The notes: generated by a model from the sequence alone, not told the origin. Counted from the first letter of the stretch, positions 16,723 to 25,481 are shown. The stretch is DNA of 64,000 nucleotides from Thiocystis violascens DSM 198 (GCF_000227745.2 NC_018012.1:1707478-1771477); one strand, 5' to 3'. Numbers and translations are program-made.

Positions 16723-17725
16723 GGGCGGTGTCCTCGAATTGGTGGCAATGAATCCCGGCTCCATCGTGCGTCCACGGCCAGCAGGATCCGGGGCGGCGGC
16801 TCGCTGGCGCTGCAATCAGGCATTGCCCGAGTCCGCCCTTGGGATTGATGGTGTCAGGCGTCCAGTGGCGGCAGCGGGCGCAGACGGCCATCGGACGCGG
16901 TTCGTCCTCCGGCTCAGTGGTTGGTGCGGGTGCAGGCTCATACCGGGCCACGCCAGCGGCCAGCGCCATCTGTCGCATACCTTCCAGCCGTGCCGGGTCG
17001 CGCGCCAGACCGTCCAGCCAGTCGTTGCCGGTCGTCAGATCGTCCTCCTGCCAATGACGCAGCAGGGCGTGCGCGACGGCCAGATCATCAGGCGACAGCG
17101 CCGGGCCGGGTGCCGGGGCCGGTTCGGGCGTGATGGTGCAGCCGGGATAGTCGGCCTGGATCTCCAGCAGGGGCGCGGTCGGGTTGCGGCTCAGGCTGAA
17201 CCGCTCGCCATCGGGGCGGGTGATGAGCCAGAGGCGATGGTTATCCGCGCCGACATCGGTTTGTGCCGTTTCAGCCGTTGCAGACGTTGCAGCGCCGTTG
17301 CAGCCTGAACCCGCGCCCGTGTTGCCTTGCAACGCCGCACGTTTTGCAACGTCACTTTGAAGATGTCGCCATTCAGACCCTTCCGGTCCCTGGTCCCGGT
17401 CAGGCACTTTTGCGCCCTGATTCGCCGCTTTGCACTCAGCATTGCTGTTTTCTGCCGTTGCAGGCGTTGCAGCCGTGCAGCCCAATAATGGCGCGGGTTT
17501 CGGCTGCAACGTCACGATTTTCTCAGCCGTTGCAGACGTTGCAGCAGCCGTTGCGGGGATCGTCGCCCGGCTCGCCGGGGTCACTGGCTCGCGCGAGCCT
17601 GCAACGGCTGCAACGTCACGAATTTCCCAGCCGTTGCAGCGCGAAGCCGCGCCGTTGCTGGCTTGAACGTCTGCAACGTCTGAAACGTCTGAATCAAACA
17701 AAGTCAGCAGCGATTCAAGCGCCAT
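16715..17725 (-). CDS. Element protein with repeat-laden linker and Cys-rich C-terminus
   Basis: The 336-aa product has three parts. Residues about 15-165 are low-complexity (repeated ATSATAE, DVAAVAG, GCNGAAT) and are the protein read-out of a dense GTTGCAG DNA motif cluster. The middle has a small folded region (LWLITRPDGERFSLSR) and a helical region. The last 60 residues hold a zinc-finger-like cysteine pattern (CARCRHW...GQC...CWPW...CHQF). I chose the ATG at 17725, which overlaps the primase stop codon region by 11 nt. I do not know the family. Its immediate coupling to the primase suggests a replication role. Confidence 0.65.
   Translation of the reverse strand: MALESLLTLFDSDVSDVADVQASNGAASRCNGWEIRDVAAVAGSREPVTPASRATIPATAAATSATAEKIVTLQPKPAPLLGCTAATPATAENSNAECKAANQGAKVPDRDQGPEGSEWRHLQSDVAKRAALQGNTGAGSGCNGAATSATAETAQTDVGADNHRLWLITRPDGERFSLSRNPTAPLLEIQADYPGCTITPEPAPAPGPALSPDDLAVAHALLRHWQEDDLTTGNDWLDGLARDPARLEGMRQMALAAGVARYEPAPAPTTEPEDEPRPMAVCARCRHWTPDTINPKGGLGQCLIAAPASRRPGSCWPWTHDGAGIHCHQFEDTAHE
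17273..17690. repeat. Dense GTTGCAG / CTGCAAC motif cluster
   Basis: Roughly fifteen copies of GTTGCA or its complement lie within about 420 bp. Examples are GTTGCAGACGTTGCAG at 17277-17292 and 17529-17544, its variant GTTGCAGGCGTTGCAG at 17457-17472, and TGCAACGTC near 17344, 17504, 17608 and 17671. Pairs are commonly 9 bp apart. The motif is read in several codon phases and both orientations. Confidence 0.85.
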
Positions 17726-20700
17726 GCTCGCCCCCTGCCGTCGCGCCATCCGTCAGCTTGTCGGGATAGACGCGGTACACCTTCACGCCTCGCCCGTCGA
17801 TGCGCTCGAAGCGCGCCCGCTCGCCGCTCTCTTTTGGTGGATCAATCGCGCCTGCACCCTGCAACACATCCAGCGCCCGCTTGAAGTCGAACCCGGTCAG
17901 CGCCTCGCGCATCCCGTCCGCGTTGAACAGGTATTGACGCCCGCCTGGGCCGTCCTTCCACCAGCCGGCGCGGTCATAGACCTTGCTGTCAGCGGTCGCG
18001 TCTGCATCCGAGAAACGCGAATCGCCGTGGCGCTCGATGAAGCGGGAAACTTTCTCCAGCACCTCGCGCTGCTCGTTGTTGCCGGTGCCGCGCTCGGCCT
18101 GCCACAGCCGCAGACACAGCGCCGCCGCTTTGAGTGCATCGCCCTGGTGCCAGCCGGTCAGGCCGTACTCGGTTGCCAGTTCGCCCGCCATCCCGATCAG
18201 CGCGAAGCGTGCCGCCGCGCGCTTGTCTTGGCCCTCGCCGCCACTGACCGCGAAGAGCGGCATGGCCTTGATCTGTTCCAGGGTCGCGCTGAAATCCTGG
18301 TTCTCGCGGGTCAGGCGCTCCAGAAACGCACGCCCGACATGCCCGTGTTGGGTCGCCGCCGCACGCTTGATGGCGTCCGAGAAGGCCGCGCCGCTCGTCA
18401 TGCTGTGCAGGTCATCCCATGCGCCATAGCGACGCGCGACAGGAATATCCAGCATCCGCACCGACTGCCCGGCCTTGGCGCGGTGTCCGCCTTCGAGCAT
18501 GGTGGTGGCAATGGTGCGTTCGCCGGTCGAAAGGATCATGCAGCGCCAGCGGGCAACCGAGCGCGCCGCGCCCGAACGGCTGGCACGCTGCTTACCGCGT
18601 CCATTGCCAAGCTGATAGATGACGCTGCCGACCTCGCGCGGGTCGGCCTCACTGATTTCGTCCAGCGCCAGCAGGTTGTCATTGAACAGCGCGGCAACCG
18701 CTTCTTGGCCGTTGGCCGTGCCTTTCCAGCTTCGGCGGTACGTGGCTCCGCCCCAGATGGAGCAAGCAGCTTCGATCAGCGTGGTCTTGCCGGTCGATGA
18801 ATCGCCGTAGTGGTGGACGCCGCCCCCTTCGGCGCTGCACTTGGCCAGCAGCGGGCCGGTAAAACCCGCCGATAGGCTCTCCATCAGCATTGGATTGCCG
18901 ACCGCCAGCGCGCCGAGTGTCGCCTTCCAGCCGTCCAGCGTCCCCGCTGTGGTGTATTCGTCGTGCTGGCGCTCGCCAGACTGGAAGATGACGCCCGCCG
19001 CTGATGGCCCAATCACGACATCCGGCAGCACGAAACTGTCTCCCGTCCAGCCGGTTTGCAGGGCGCAGTGCATCCGCCGTTTCGGGTGCTCGCGCTGCAA
19101 GTAGGCGGGTAATTCCTTCTTGGCCTGATACGGATCCAGGTCAACGCCCATCGCCAGCAGTTCGGCGCGCAGCGTCTCGCCGGAACCGCTCAACAGTTCC
19201 ATCGGCATGGCCCACTCGCGCCATTTCTTGAGCGGGTTCCTGAACCGCAACAGCCGCCCGAAATTGTTCTCCTGCCCGTCGAAGGTAATGGCATCGACAT
19301 AGAGCGGCGAGCAAAACCACGTCTCAAACAGATCAAAGCCGCCGTCCGGGCGCTCCTTCGCGCCGCACGCATAAACGCCGGGGCGATGCTTTTTCCCTTT
19401 GTGCTCGGTCCAATCGTCCAGCACGACATAACACGGACGCTCGCCCGCTGGCGGAAACGGTCCCGACAATGACGGCTCATCGGTGCCCGCTGCGTCGGTA
19501 TTGACCTCGACCGCTGGCGTGCCGTCTGGCTCGGGCAACGGCTCCTGCCATCCAGCCGCCACGATGACGCGCTCGATCTGCGCCCGTACCGCGTCCAGCC
19601 CGGCCATCTGGTGCAAATCGTTGAAGTCGGTCGCGCCATCGGGTCGATCCGATCCGAAGTCGGGAGCGATCAGCAGCGCGCCGGATGCCTTCGCGGCCTT
19701 GACCGCATCCGGTGCCGCCGTGCCGGTCTTCTTGTCCAGATCCGCCAGCAGCAACAGCGTTGCCCTGGGGTGGCGCGCCCGCATCGCCTTCAAGGTCTTG
19801 CTGAAGTTCGACAGGGACAGCGCCGCCACTGCCGGGTAGCCTGTCGCTGCCAAGACAGAAAGCGTGGTCGCCACGCCCTCGGCAACCGGCAGGATCAAGC
19901 CCTCGCCGCTGCCTTCCGGTAGCGGCTGCGCCAGCCAGTAACCGCCGCTCTTGGTCCCGCTGCCACTCAGCGCCGCCTTGCGCCCGTCGCCGTCGATCAG
20001 TTCCAGACTGGTGATCTGCTCCTCGCGGGTGATCGGTGCGACCAACAGCCTCCCGGCCAGATGCGCGCCGTTCGCTTTTGGCGGGTATCCGAGAATCCGC
20101 GCGGCATCACTCGCTTCGATCTCGAACAGGGTCGCGGTCGCCGCAACGCCTTTGCGGCTCAGGTAGGGATTGCCGGGTTCGGCCTGGGGTGCGGACTCCA
20201 GGATCAACCGCGCCTTCTTGGCGGTTTCGGCCTGGGTCCGCTCAGACTTCGCCCGCTCCTTCGCGGCCTGCTCGTCAGCTTGGCGCTGGCGCTCGGCAAG
20301 CTCGGCAGGTGTTGGGGGAATCGGCGGATCGGTTTCGCGCCAGCCGTTCAGCTTGGCCTCGTGAAACAAGGTGCCGCCTTTCACTCCGCCTGTGGCGCTG
20401 GCGGATTTCCAGACCTCGCGTGCAGCGGACGCGGTGTAGCTGTCGGATTGTTGGCTCCATGCGTCCCAGATCGCGCGGCCTGCCTCGCCGAGTTCAGACT
20501 TGACCGCAAAGGCCATGTGAACCCATTTCTCGCGGGGATCTGGCGGGATGTAGGACAGTGCCTCTCGAACCCGCTCCAGATCGCCGCCGATTCGCTCGCG
20601 CTTCTCGCGGGGCCGGTGTGCGGTCGGATCAAAACCGCTCAGGTTGCCGGCGGGGCCGATTGCTTCGCCTGCCGGTTCAGTCGGTTCGGCGGGAGGCTCG

Positions 20701-20969
20701 CCCGGCTCATCGAACCGAAACCCGCAGCCTTCGCAATCGGGCCATTCAGCCGCTGCGCCGCACCTGGGACAGAGGCGGGTCAGGGTGTCGCCGTCCATCA
20801 GGTCGTCAGGTGTCCAGCCTGGGGGCGGGCCTTTTGCAAGCTCTCGCGCCATCAGAGCCGCTATATCTGTGCTATCATTCGCCGCGTCAATCGCTTGTTT
20901 TTGCTTTGCCTTTTCACCCTGGTCGCTCGCCACGACCGGGGTTTCGTTTTTCTGGGGTACGGGTGTCAT
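17715..20969 (-). CDS. Primase/helicase with zinc finger, PriCT, TOPRIM and DUF927
   Basis: The 1084-aa protein is the element's replication enzyme candidate. In order: a zinc ribbon (CPRCGAAAEWPDCEGCGF, near residues 62-80), a PriCT_2-like segment (VREALSYIPPDPREKWV), and a TOPRIM domain (glutamate in PVAEGVATT near 360, aspartates in LADLDKK near 410). A DUF927 ATPase region follows (SPLYVDAITFDGQENNFGR), with Walker A GDSSTGKT near 721. I chose the ATG at 20969 because it overlaps the upstream stop (ATGA) and its N-terminus, MTPVPQKNETPVVAS, recurs in the relic element at 59.1 kb. A much longer upstream frame overlaps another gene. Confidence 0.9.
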   Translation of the reverse strand: MTPVPQKNETPVVASDQGEKAKQKQAIDAANDSTDIAALMARELAKGPPPGWTPDDLMDGDTLTRLCPRCGAAAEWPDCEGCGFRFDEPGEPPAEPTEPAGEAIGPAGNLSGFDPTAHRPREKRERIGGDLERVREALSYIPPDPREKWVHMAFAVKSELGEAGRAIWDAWSQQSDSYTASAAREVWKSASATGGVKGGTLFHEAKLNGWRETDPPIPPTPAELAERQRQADEQAAKERAKSERTQAETAKKARLILESAPQAEPGNPYLSRKGVAATATLFEIEASDAARILGYPPKANGAHLAGRLLVAPITREEQITSLELIDGDGRKAALSGSGTKSGGYWLAQPLPEGSGEGLILPVAEGVATTLSVLAATGYPAVAALSLSNFSKTLKAMRARHPRATLLLLADLDKKTGTAAPDAVKAAKASGALLIAPDFGSDRPDGATDFNDLHQMAGLDAVRAQIERVIVAAGWQEPLPEPDGTPAVEVNTDAAGTDEPSLSGPFPPAGERPCYVVLDDWTEHKGKKHRPGVYACGAKERPDGGFDLFETWFCSPLYVDAITFDGQENNFGRLLRFRNPLKKWREWAMPMELLSGSGETLRAELLAMGVDLDPYQAKKELPAYLQREHPKRRMHCALQTGWTGDSFVLPDVVIGPSAAGVIFQSGERQHDEYTTAGTLDGWKATLGALAVGNPMLMESLSAGFTGPLLAKCSAEGGGVHHYGDSSTGKTTLIEAACSIWGGATYRRSWKGTANGQEAVAALFNDNLLALDEISEADPREVGSVIYQLGNGRGKQRASRSGAARSVARWRCMILSTGERTIATTMLEGGHRAKAGQSVRMLDIPVARRYGAWDDLHSMTSGAAFSDAIKRAAATQHGHVGRAFLERLTRENQDFSATLEQIKAMPLFAVSGGEGQDKRAAARFALIGMAGELATEYGLTGWHQGDALKAAALCLRLWQAERGTGNNEQREVLEKVSRFIERHGDSRFSDADATADSKVYDRAGWWKDGPGGRQYLFNADGMREALTGFDFKRALDVLQGAGAIDPPKESGERARFERIDGRGVKVYRVYPDKLTDGATAGGEHGA

Positions 20970-21277
20970 GAATGCCTCAATCGGTGCGGGGCACTCATGC
21001 GCCGGGGTCGGATGATCGTCAGCAGCCGGCGCTGCGTCTCGGACGAGGCGGTTTGCTGGCCTTTGAGAATCCGCCCGATCTGCGCCGGGTGGATCGCGAT
21101 GGATTGGGCGATGCCAGACTTGTTCAGGCCGCGATCCAGCAGGATTTGAATCAGATCGACGGCGGGCGGTGGCTCCAGTCCAAACAGGTCGGCAGGCGGC
21201 GGACGCTGAATCTCGATGCTGGCGCGGATCTGGGATTGGTTGGGGCCGGTCGCCCCATTGGTCAGTGGGCCGTTCAT
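20966..21277 (-). CDS. Small helix-turn-helix protein
   Basis: The roughly 103-aa product contains an HTH-like stretch (LLDRGLNKSGIAQSIAIHPAQIGRILKGQQ) typical of Cro/repressor-like proteins, ahead of a basic tail. It probably regulates element genes or assists replication. It is coupled to the primase by an ATGA overlap and to the 73-aa gene upstream by a 4-nt overlap. A start two codons upstream (21283) is possible. Confidence 0.65.
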   Translation of the reverse strand: MNGPLTNGATGPNQSQIRASIEIQRPPPADLFGLEPPPAVDLIQILLDRGLNKSGIAQSIAIHPAQIGRILKGQQTASSETQRRLLTIIRPRRMSAPHRLRHS

Positions 21278-21495
21278 CGGCAAACCTCCCGGACAAATTC
21301 AAGATGGACGCGATAGACCGCCTGCCGTCCATCGTCGAAGGTGACGCGAAAATCAGCAGAGCGGACGCGACCGGGGATCGCGCGGTGCAGGGTGTGTGTC
21401 TTGCGGACAGCTTGAGCGGCGGCGGATGCGAGACGGGCGGCAAGGTCGGCAGTGGGGGCGGCGGAAACCGCCCCTTCCCTGGGGCGGGCGCTCAT
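21274..21495 (-). CDS. Small hypothetical protein (73 aa)
   Basis: The product has an Ala-rich helical first half and a second half (FRVTFDDGRQAVYRVHLEFVREVCR) resembling a short beta-hairpin domain. Its ATG overlaps the TAA of the upstream gene (TAATG), so translation is likely coupled. The family is not recognised. Confidence 0.6.
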   Translation of the reverse strand: MSARPREGAVSAAPTADLAARLASAAAQAVRKTHTLHRAIPGRVRSADFRVTFDDGRQAVYRVHLEFVREVCR

Positions 21496-21854
21496 TATTC
21501 CCCGCCCTCCCGACCGATCCCGGCCAGCTCGCCGATTTCCAGCGTCTCGTCCAAGACGCCCCGCATGGTCTCGGCGGCGGCATTAAGGCCGATCAGCAGC
21601 GCGCCAAGGCTGCCGCTGTTGACATAGGACGGGCAGCCTTGCGCCTGCATGGCGTCGTTGAATTCGCCGGATAGCTCGGACAGTTTGCCGATGGCCCACA
21701 GCAAGTTCATCAGGTGCTCGCCCTGGTCGTGCAGGGTGTTGCCCATGCGGACCAAAGCCAGGACTTCGCTCGGCGAGCCGTAGGGCTTCATGACGGTTTC
21801 GTACTGGTTGCGGTTTTCGCCAGCGGCGGCGGTGTTGCGGGTCGTGGTGCTCAT
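21495..21854 (-). CDS. Hypothetical protein (119 aa)
   Basis: The soluble helical protein begins MSTTTRNTAAAGENRNQYE. Its C-terminal segment (SLGALLIGLNAAAETMRGVLDETLEIGELAG) resembles small element-borne proteins that accompany AlpA regulators. It overlaps its upstream neighbour by 4 nt. Function is unknown. Confidence 0.62.
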   Translation of the reverse strand: MSTTTRNTAAAGENRNQYETVMKPYGSPSEVLALVRMGNTLHDQGEHLMNLLWAIGKLSELSGEFNDAMQAQGCPSYVNSGSLGALLIGLNAAAETMRGVLDETLEIGELAGIGREGGE

Positions 21855-22261
21855 GCCGCACCTCCCGAAACCGCAGGAGCATGACGCCGGATCGCGCCCG
21901 CAAGCAGCGAGGCTGCCGTTCTGGACAGGTCACGCCCTTCCTTCGCGGCAATGCGCGCCTCGTGGTCGGACAGTTCCAGGGTCAGGAGACGGGGTTTGTC
22001 GTCTCCGCAGCAGCCCAACACGGCGGGCACGGCAGCATTGACCAGCGCATGGGCCTGTTCGAGCGTGTAGATCGCGGTGTAGAGCCGGCTGGACTCCGGG
22101 TGCAGCCCCAAGCCACTGCCGGCGTCCATCAGGCTTTGAATCGCCGCGTCCATCATGGCGCTCGCCAGTTCGAGCGCGTCATCGACCGGTACGCTGGGAC
22201 GGACCTCGAACACGTAGGCGTCAGGGCCGCAGGCGGAGAACGGGGTGCGTTCGGTTTTCAT
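21851..22261 (-). CDS. Hypothetical protein, DUF3077-like
   Basis: The 136-aa protein has a segment FEVRPSVPVDDALELASAMMDAA that resembles DUF3077, small proteins common on proteobacterial integrative elements. The C-terminal half ends in a helix pair (EARIAAKEGRDLSRTAASLLAGAIRR). I chose the ATG at 22261; the longer frame runs into the alpA gene. It lies 13 nt downstream of alpA. Confidence 0.6.
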   Translation of the reverse strand: MKTERTPFSACGPDAYVFEVRPSVPVDDALELASAMMDAAIQSLMDAGSGLGLHPESSRLYTAIYTLEQAHALVNAAVPAVLGCCGDDKPRLLTLELSDHEARIAAKEGRDLSRTAASLLAGAIRRHAPAVSGGAA

Positions 22262-22274
22262 GGTGGCGACTCCT

Positions 22275-22508
22275 TCAGGCGGCGGCAGGGGTGGACGTGA
22301 GCCGGGCCAGCGTGGCGCGCGCCACACCAGCGCGCCAGAAGTTCCGGCCTCGAATATGGGTGGGTTCCGGGATCAGACCGGCCTGACGCCAGCGCCAGAT
22401 GGTCATGTCAGACACGTTCCCGAAAAGGGTCTTGAGTTGGCCTTGAGTGACCAGTGCCTCGTCAGGAAGCGTGTCCAGCGGGGTGGGGGTGGGGGTGGCT
22501 TGCGGCAT
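22275..22508 (-). CDS. AlpA/MerR-like DNA-binding regulator
   Basis: The 77-aa protein is a winged HTH: VTQGQLKTLFGNVSDMTIWRWRQAGLIPEP, followed by HIRGRNFWRAG. AlpA-type proteins regulate excision and integrase expression in P4-like elements. It is the first gene of the long minus-strand string and so may control the whole block. The 105 nt upstream (22509-22613) hold its promoter region. Confidence 0.75.
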   Translation of the reverse strand: MPQATPTPTPLDTLPDEALVTQGQLKTLFGNVSDMTIWRWRQAGLIPEPTHIRGRNFWRAGVARATLARLTSTPAAA

Positions 22509-22613
22509 CGTGCATCTCCGTGGTTGGGATGCACGACAGGTTAGAGCGGGTTAAAACGTGAAACGAGGGACTGAAAAATGCTATCTGAGTCCCCTGGATG
22601 CTGATAGATACCC

Positions 22614-23459
22614 TCAGCCCGTGGAGTCGATGATCTGGCGGAGCTTTTCGCGGAGTCGGTACGCCATGCTGCTGCGCGCTATTGCCCGATTGCCGGGGTA
22701 AGTTAATTTCGTACGCTTTTCGTGGTCTCGATAGATTCTCTTTAGGTTCGTGTCGTCTTCGGTGTTTAACAGTTCACGGGCAACCTCCGCGATTGCAGCG
22801 GTCTTGGTCTTGCCTTGGGCGCGCAAGCCTTCCACCCGCCGGACGAGCTCACCATCGCGCCGGTCTTGGTCGAGTGCATCAAGGCGGGGGGTGCGGTGGA
22901 TACCAAGCGCCTTGTCCGCGCTTCCGCCTGCCGCAACATGACGCAATGCAGTGACGATGTAATCTTTCAGCTCGCGAGGCATTGGCGCTATATGCTCAAG
23001 ATTGCCAGCGGCATAACTGCATAGCTCTCTGGCTGCGCGGGGGGATGTCGGATGCTTGCCTCGTCGCGGTTTCGTGGCCAGATTTATCAGATAGCGAATC
23101 CGACAGACAAACGCGCCGCCTAGTGCGCCGCCTAGTGTCAGCCCGCGATAGCCGACGCCTACCCTTTGTGTCATCAGAAAGAAACTGTATGAGTGCATGG
23201 CCTCCTTTTCCTTTTGACGCAGAAGCGGCGGAACAGGCAAATCAGCATCGAGATAAGCGCCAATAGCCTGAACAGCACTCTCATCAGATGATGGATCTAC
23301 AGCCCAAGCAAGCAACGTATCTAGCCCTTCACCGGGCATTCCATTGGCTTTCGCCTTTTTCACCTCATCAAGATAGACTCGAATGGGCTCCGGATGATTG
23401 GCAAGCAGGTCGCGTAGAACTGCCTCATCTATTGATCGCGGCGTGTCGTCGTTACCCAT
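22614..23459 (-). CDS. Hypothetical protein coupled to the integrase
   Basis: The 281-aa protein begins MGNDDTPRSIDEAVLRDLL. Its N-terminal half is helical and acidic. The middle holds one hydrophobic stretch (GVGYRGLTLGGALGGAFVCRIRYLINLA) that may be a membrane segment. The C-terminal half is basic (DEKRTKLTYPGNRAIARSS-like composition). Its ATG overlaps the integrase stop by 8 nt, so it is expressed with the integrase. I cannot name a family; a role in excision or stability is an inference from position only. Confidence 0.6.
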   Translation of the reverse strand: MGNDDTPRSIDEAVLRDLLANHPEPIRVYLDEVKKAKANGMPGEGLDTLLAWAVDPSSDESAVQAIGAYLDADLPVPPLLRQKEKEAMHSYSFFLMTQRVGVGYRGLTLGGALGGAFVCRIRYLINLATKPRRGKHPTSPRAARELCSYAAGNLEHIAPMPRELKDYIVTALRHVAAGGSADKALGIHRTPRLDALDQDRRDGELVRRVEGLRAQGKTKTAAIAEVARELLNTEDDTNLKRIYRDHEKRTKLTYPGNRAIARSSMAYRLREKLRQIIDSTG

Positions 23460-24720
23460 GTGCCCGCATCTCCACCACGTTCCCGGTCTCGACCGCGCCC
23501 ACAACCCGCAGCACATACCCCGCCCATGCGTCCAGGGCGTTCCGCCGTTCCTCCAGATAGAGCGCCCGGTTGTAGGTGCCAGCCACGCCAGCCCGCGCGC
23601 CCGACACATGGTTGATGGTGGCCTCGATGATGTGCGGCGGGATGTGCAGGTCTTCGGCAAGGCGGGTTGCCAGGGTGCGCCGCAGATCATGCAGGGTCCA
23701 CTTGGCGATGCTGGCGCGCCCGTCCAGCCGGGCCTTGCTCTTGGACCAGCCCGAGAAGGGACGCGGGCCGAAGCTGGTAAACACGTAATCGGTCTTGAGC
23801 CGCATCGCGTCCTGCTCGGTTTGCCGAGCTTGCAGGATCTCGACCACAGGTGCAGTCAGAGGAACGATGTGCTCACGATGATTCTTGGTGCGGTTCGTTG
23901 GCAGGGTCCATGTTGCCGCGCTCAGATCCAGTTCTGACCAGCGCATCCCGCCGACTTCATCCCGGCGTTGCCCGGTCAGCATCAAGACGCGAACGATCCC
24001 GCTGAATAAATCGCCCTGGTTGGCCTCGGTGGCCTGCCAGATCGCGCGCAGTTCATCCAGGCTCAGAACCCGCTCGCGAGATTGCTCGCTACCGGGCTTC
24101 TTGATGTTGTCGGTCGGGTCGGTCGTGATGATCTCGCGGTGCATGGCCCATCCGAACAGCATGGACAGATAGGCCAGGGTGCGATTCGCCATGACCTCGG
24201 CATCCCGTTCCACCAGCACATCCAGCACATCCAGCACATCGCGCCGGCTGATCTTGGCGAGCGGGCGATCATTCCAGGCGGCGAACAGGTCGGTATTGAG
24301 GACGCGCTTGATCTCGGCCAGGGTGCGTGGTGCAGGCTTGCGGTTCTGCCGACCACGATACTTGGTCAGGAACTCATCGCGCACAGCGGAGAAGGTGTTA
24401 CGGCTCTCGTCGGCCTGAGCGGCCTTGCGCTCCACCTTGACCTCGGCGGGTGCAAATCCCTTCGCGGCGCGGTCCATCGCCTCCTGTGCTTGCTGGCGCG
24501 CTGAGGCAAGGTCTAGCTCGGCGGTCGTGCCGATGTTGGCGCGCGTCATCTTCCATTCGCCATCCCGCAGCACACGGACCATGACAAAGTAGGTTTTCCG
24601 CTTCCTGCCGACTCGCAGTCCGAAGGCGGGGAGGACGGTATCGAAGTAATCCTCTTGGGGCTTGTCGGTCGGCGGCAAAACCTTCTCGACGAAAGGCACG
24701 GTGAAACGCTTCTTGGGCAT
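23452..24720 (-). CDS. P4-type tyrosine integrase
   Basis: The 422-aa protein has the N-terminal DUF4102 arm-binding domain (VLPAFGLRVGRKRKTYFVM) and a central SAM-like core-binding domain. The catalytic domain has Arg in TGQRRDEVGG (near 250), the HDLRRT box (near 345), a His in INHVSG and Tyr in TYNRALY (near 381). It integrates the element into tRNA-Thr. It is transcribed away from the right attachment site, which lies 180 bp upstream. Confidence 0.95.
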   Translation of the reverse strand: MPKKRFTVPFVEKVLPPTDKPQEDYFDTVLPAFGLRVGRKRKTYFVMVRVLRDGEWKMTRANIGTTAELDLASARQQAQEAMDRAAKGFAPAEVKVERKAAQADESRNTFSAVRDEFLTKYRGRQNRKPAPRTLAEIKRVLNTDLFAAWNDRPLAKISRRDVLDVLDVLVERDAEVMANRTLAYLSMLFGWAMHREIITTDPTDNIKKPGSEQSRERVLSLDELRAIWQATEANQGDLFSGIVRVLMLTGQRRDEVGGMRWSELDLSAATWTLPTNRTKNHREHIVPLTAPVVEILQARQTEQDAMRLKTDYVFTSFGPRPFSGWSKSKARLDGRASIAKWTLHDLRRTLATRLAEDLHIPPHIIEATINHVSGARAGVAGTYNRALYLEERRNALDAWAGYVLRVVGAVETGNVVEMRAHG

Positions 24721-24725
24721 GGCCT

Positions 24726-24800
24726 GTTACCTAATCCGATTCTAGGTAACGCTATAGGTAACAGGTTTGGGCGTTTCGGGCTGTTACCTAGCGTTAGTAA
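24726..24800. promoter_or_regulatory. Right integrase arm-type sites and int promoter region
   Basis: TAGGTAAC occurs at 24743-24750 and 24755-24762, and in inverse orientation (GTTACCTA) at 24726-24733 and 24783-24790. GTTAGTAACAG follows near 24793. The sites overlap the likely integrase promoter, so integrase could repress its own gene while bound. Confidence 0.6.
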
Positions 24801-24901
24801 CAGTCTATAACATGGGCCACAAAAGGCAAGTAAAACGGGGTTTTGTGCGTTGAGTAGCAGACTGATTAGGGATGGTCTGAAATGCTCAGAAATGGCGTTT
24901 T

Positions 24902-24951
24902 CGCTGATTTGTAATCAGCAGGTCGTCGGTTCGAATCCGACCGTCAGCTCC
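24902..24951. other. Attachment site attR
   Basis: This is a partial tRNA-Thr copy covering the anticodon arm to CCA and differing from the functional tRNA by one base. The 5' half of a tRNA is absent, so it is not a tRNA gene. Sequence to its right is the old chromosomal side or the start of the next accessory block. Confidence 0.92.
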
Positions 24952-25133
24952 ATAAAATCATTAAGTTAGATGTTATCGTCTCGTTCAAATTCATCTTGAG
25001 TCACCAATAAGTCACCATGCGAAATCTCGCAACTTGGCCTATTAGAGACCCCAGTGATGGATGAGAATGTCTTGTTGCTCCTATCGGCTCGCCAAGCATG
25101 AGCATCTGTAAGCTCTCGGCCGCAGGTTCTGGA
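24952..25133. other. Spacer right of attR
   Basis: This relatively AT-rich 180 bp contains no convincing gene. It separates the tRNA-Thr element from the leftmost genes of the conjugative block. Confidence 0.4.
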
Positions 25134-25481
25134 TTAAGACCGCGACCGATACGTCACCCGAGTTGGAAGGGGGCCTCCCAGAAGCTGGGAACAGTGGGAA
25201 CAGGTGTCTAAAATACTGATTAAATGCAAGATATCTTGAGTCGCGAGGCCCTTTGCTGCGTTGTTCGATGGGAACATCGGTGGGAACAACACGACAACCG
25301 GCAAGCGTGGCTTGCTCCTCCGACACGCCCGCGCGATCGATGATCCGTCCGCGGGCGCGTCTGTCATGGCCACGCGGCCCGAGTCCGACTGCTTCGCCGG
25401 AGATCGCCTCCTTGATGAAGAGGCCCCGGATGGTCTGCCCTCATTTGGTTCCGGCTTTGCCGGATTAGGTTCAGTCGTCAT
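25134..25481 (-). CDS. Hypothetical protein, possibly truncated
   Basis: The 115-aa frame begins MTTEPNPAKPEPNEGRPSG, a hydrophilic Pro/Ser/Arg-rich sequence, with a later hydrophobic patch (RLPVVVLFPPMFPSNN). Its ATG overlaps the stop codon of the upstream membrane protein (ATGACGACTGA), which argues that at least the N-terminus is real. The C-terminal part may be a readthrough into unrelated sequence at the end of the block. Confidence 0.35.
   Translation of the reverse strand: MTTEPNPAKPEPNEGRPSGASSSRRRSPAKQSDSGRVAMTDAPADGSSIARACRRSKPRLPVVVLFPPMFPSNNAAKGLATQDILHLISILDTCSHCSQLLGGPLPTRVTYRSRS

Larger units (their letters stand above)
13792..24951. mobile_element. Integrative element in tRNA-Thr (about 11.1 kb)
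   Basis: The element is bounded by 50-bp direct repeats of the tRNA-Thr 3' half and carries a tyrosine integrase next to the right end, an AlpA-like regulator, a primase/helicase and about ten small genes. All protein genes lie on the minus strand and many overlap by 1-8 nt. No conjugation, capsid or packaging machinery is evident apart from a DUF5681 (small-terminase-like) protein. It may therefore be a satellite or plasmid-like integrative element mobilised by a helper. A relic of a related element lies at 58.6-59.3 kb. Confidence 0.9.

Noticed and set aside
24902..24951. Second tRNA-Thr gene
   Set aside because: Only the 3' 50 nt are present. The acceptor 5' strand and D-arm are missing, so it is the duplicated attachment site.
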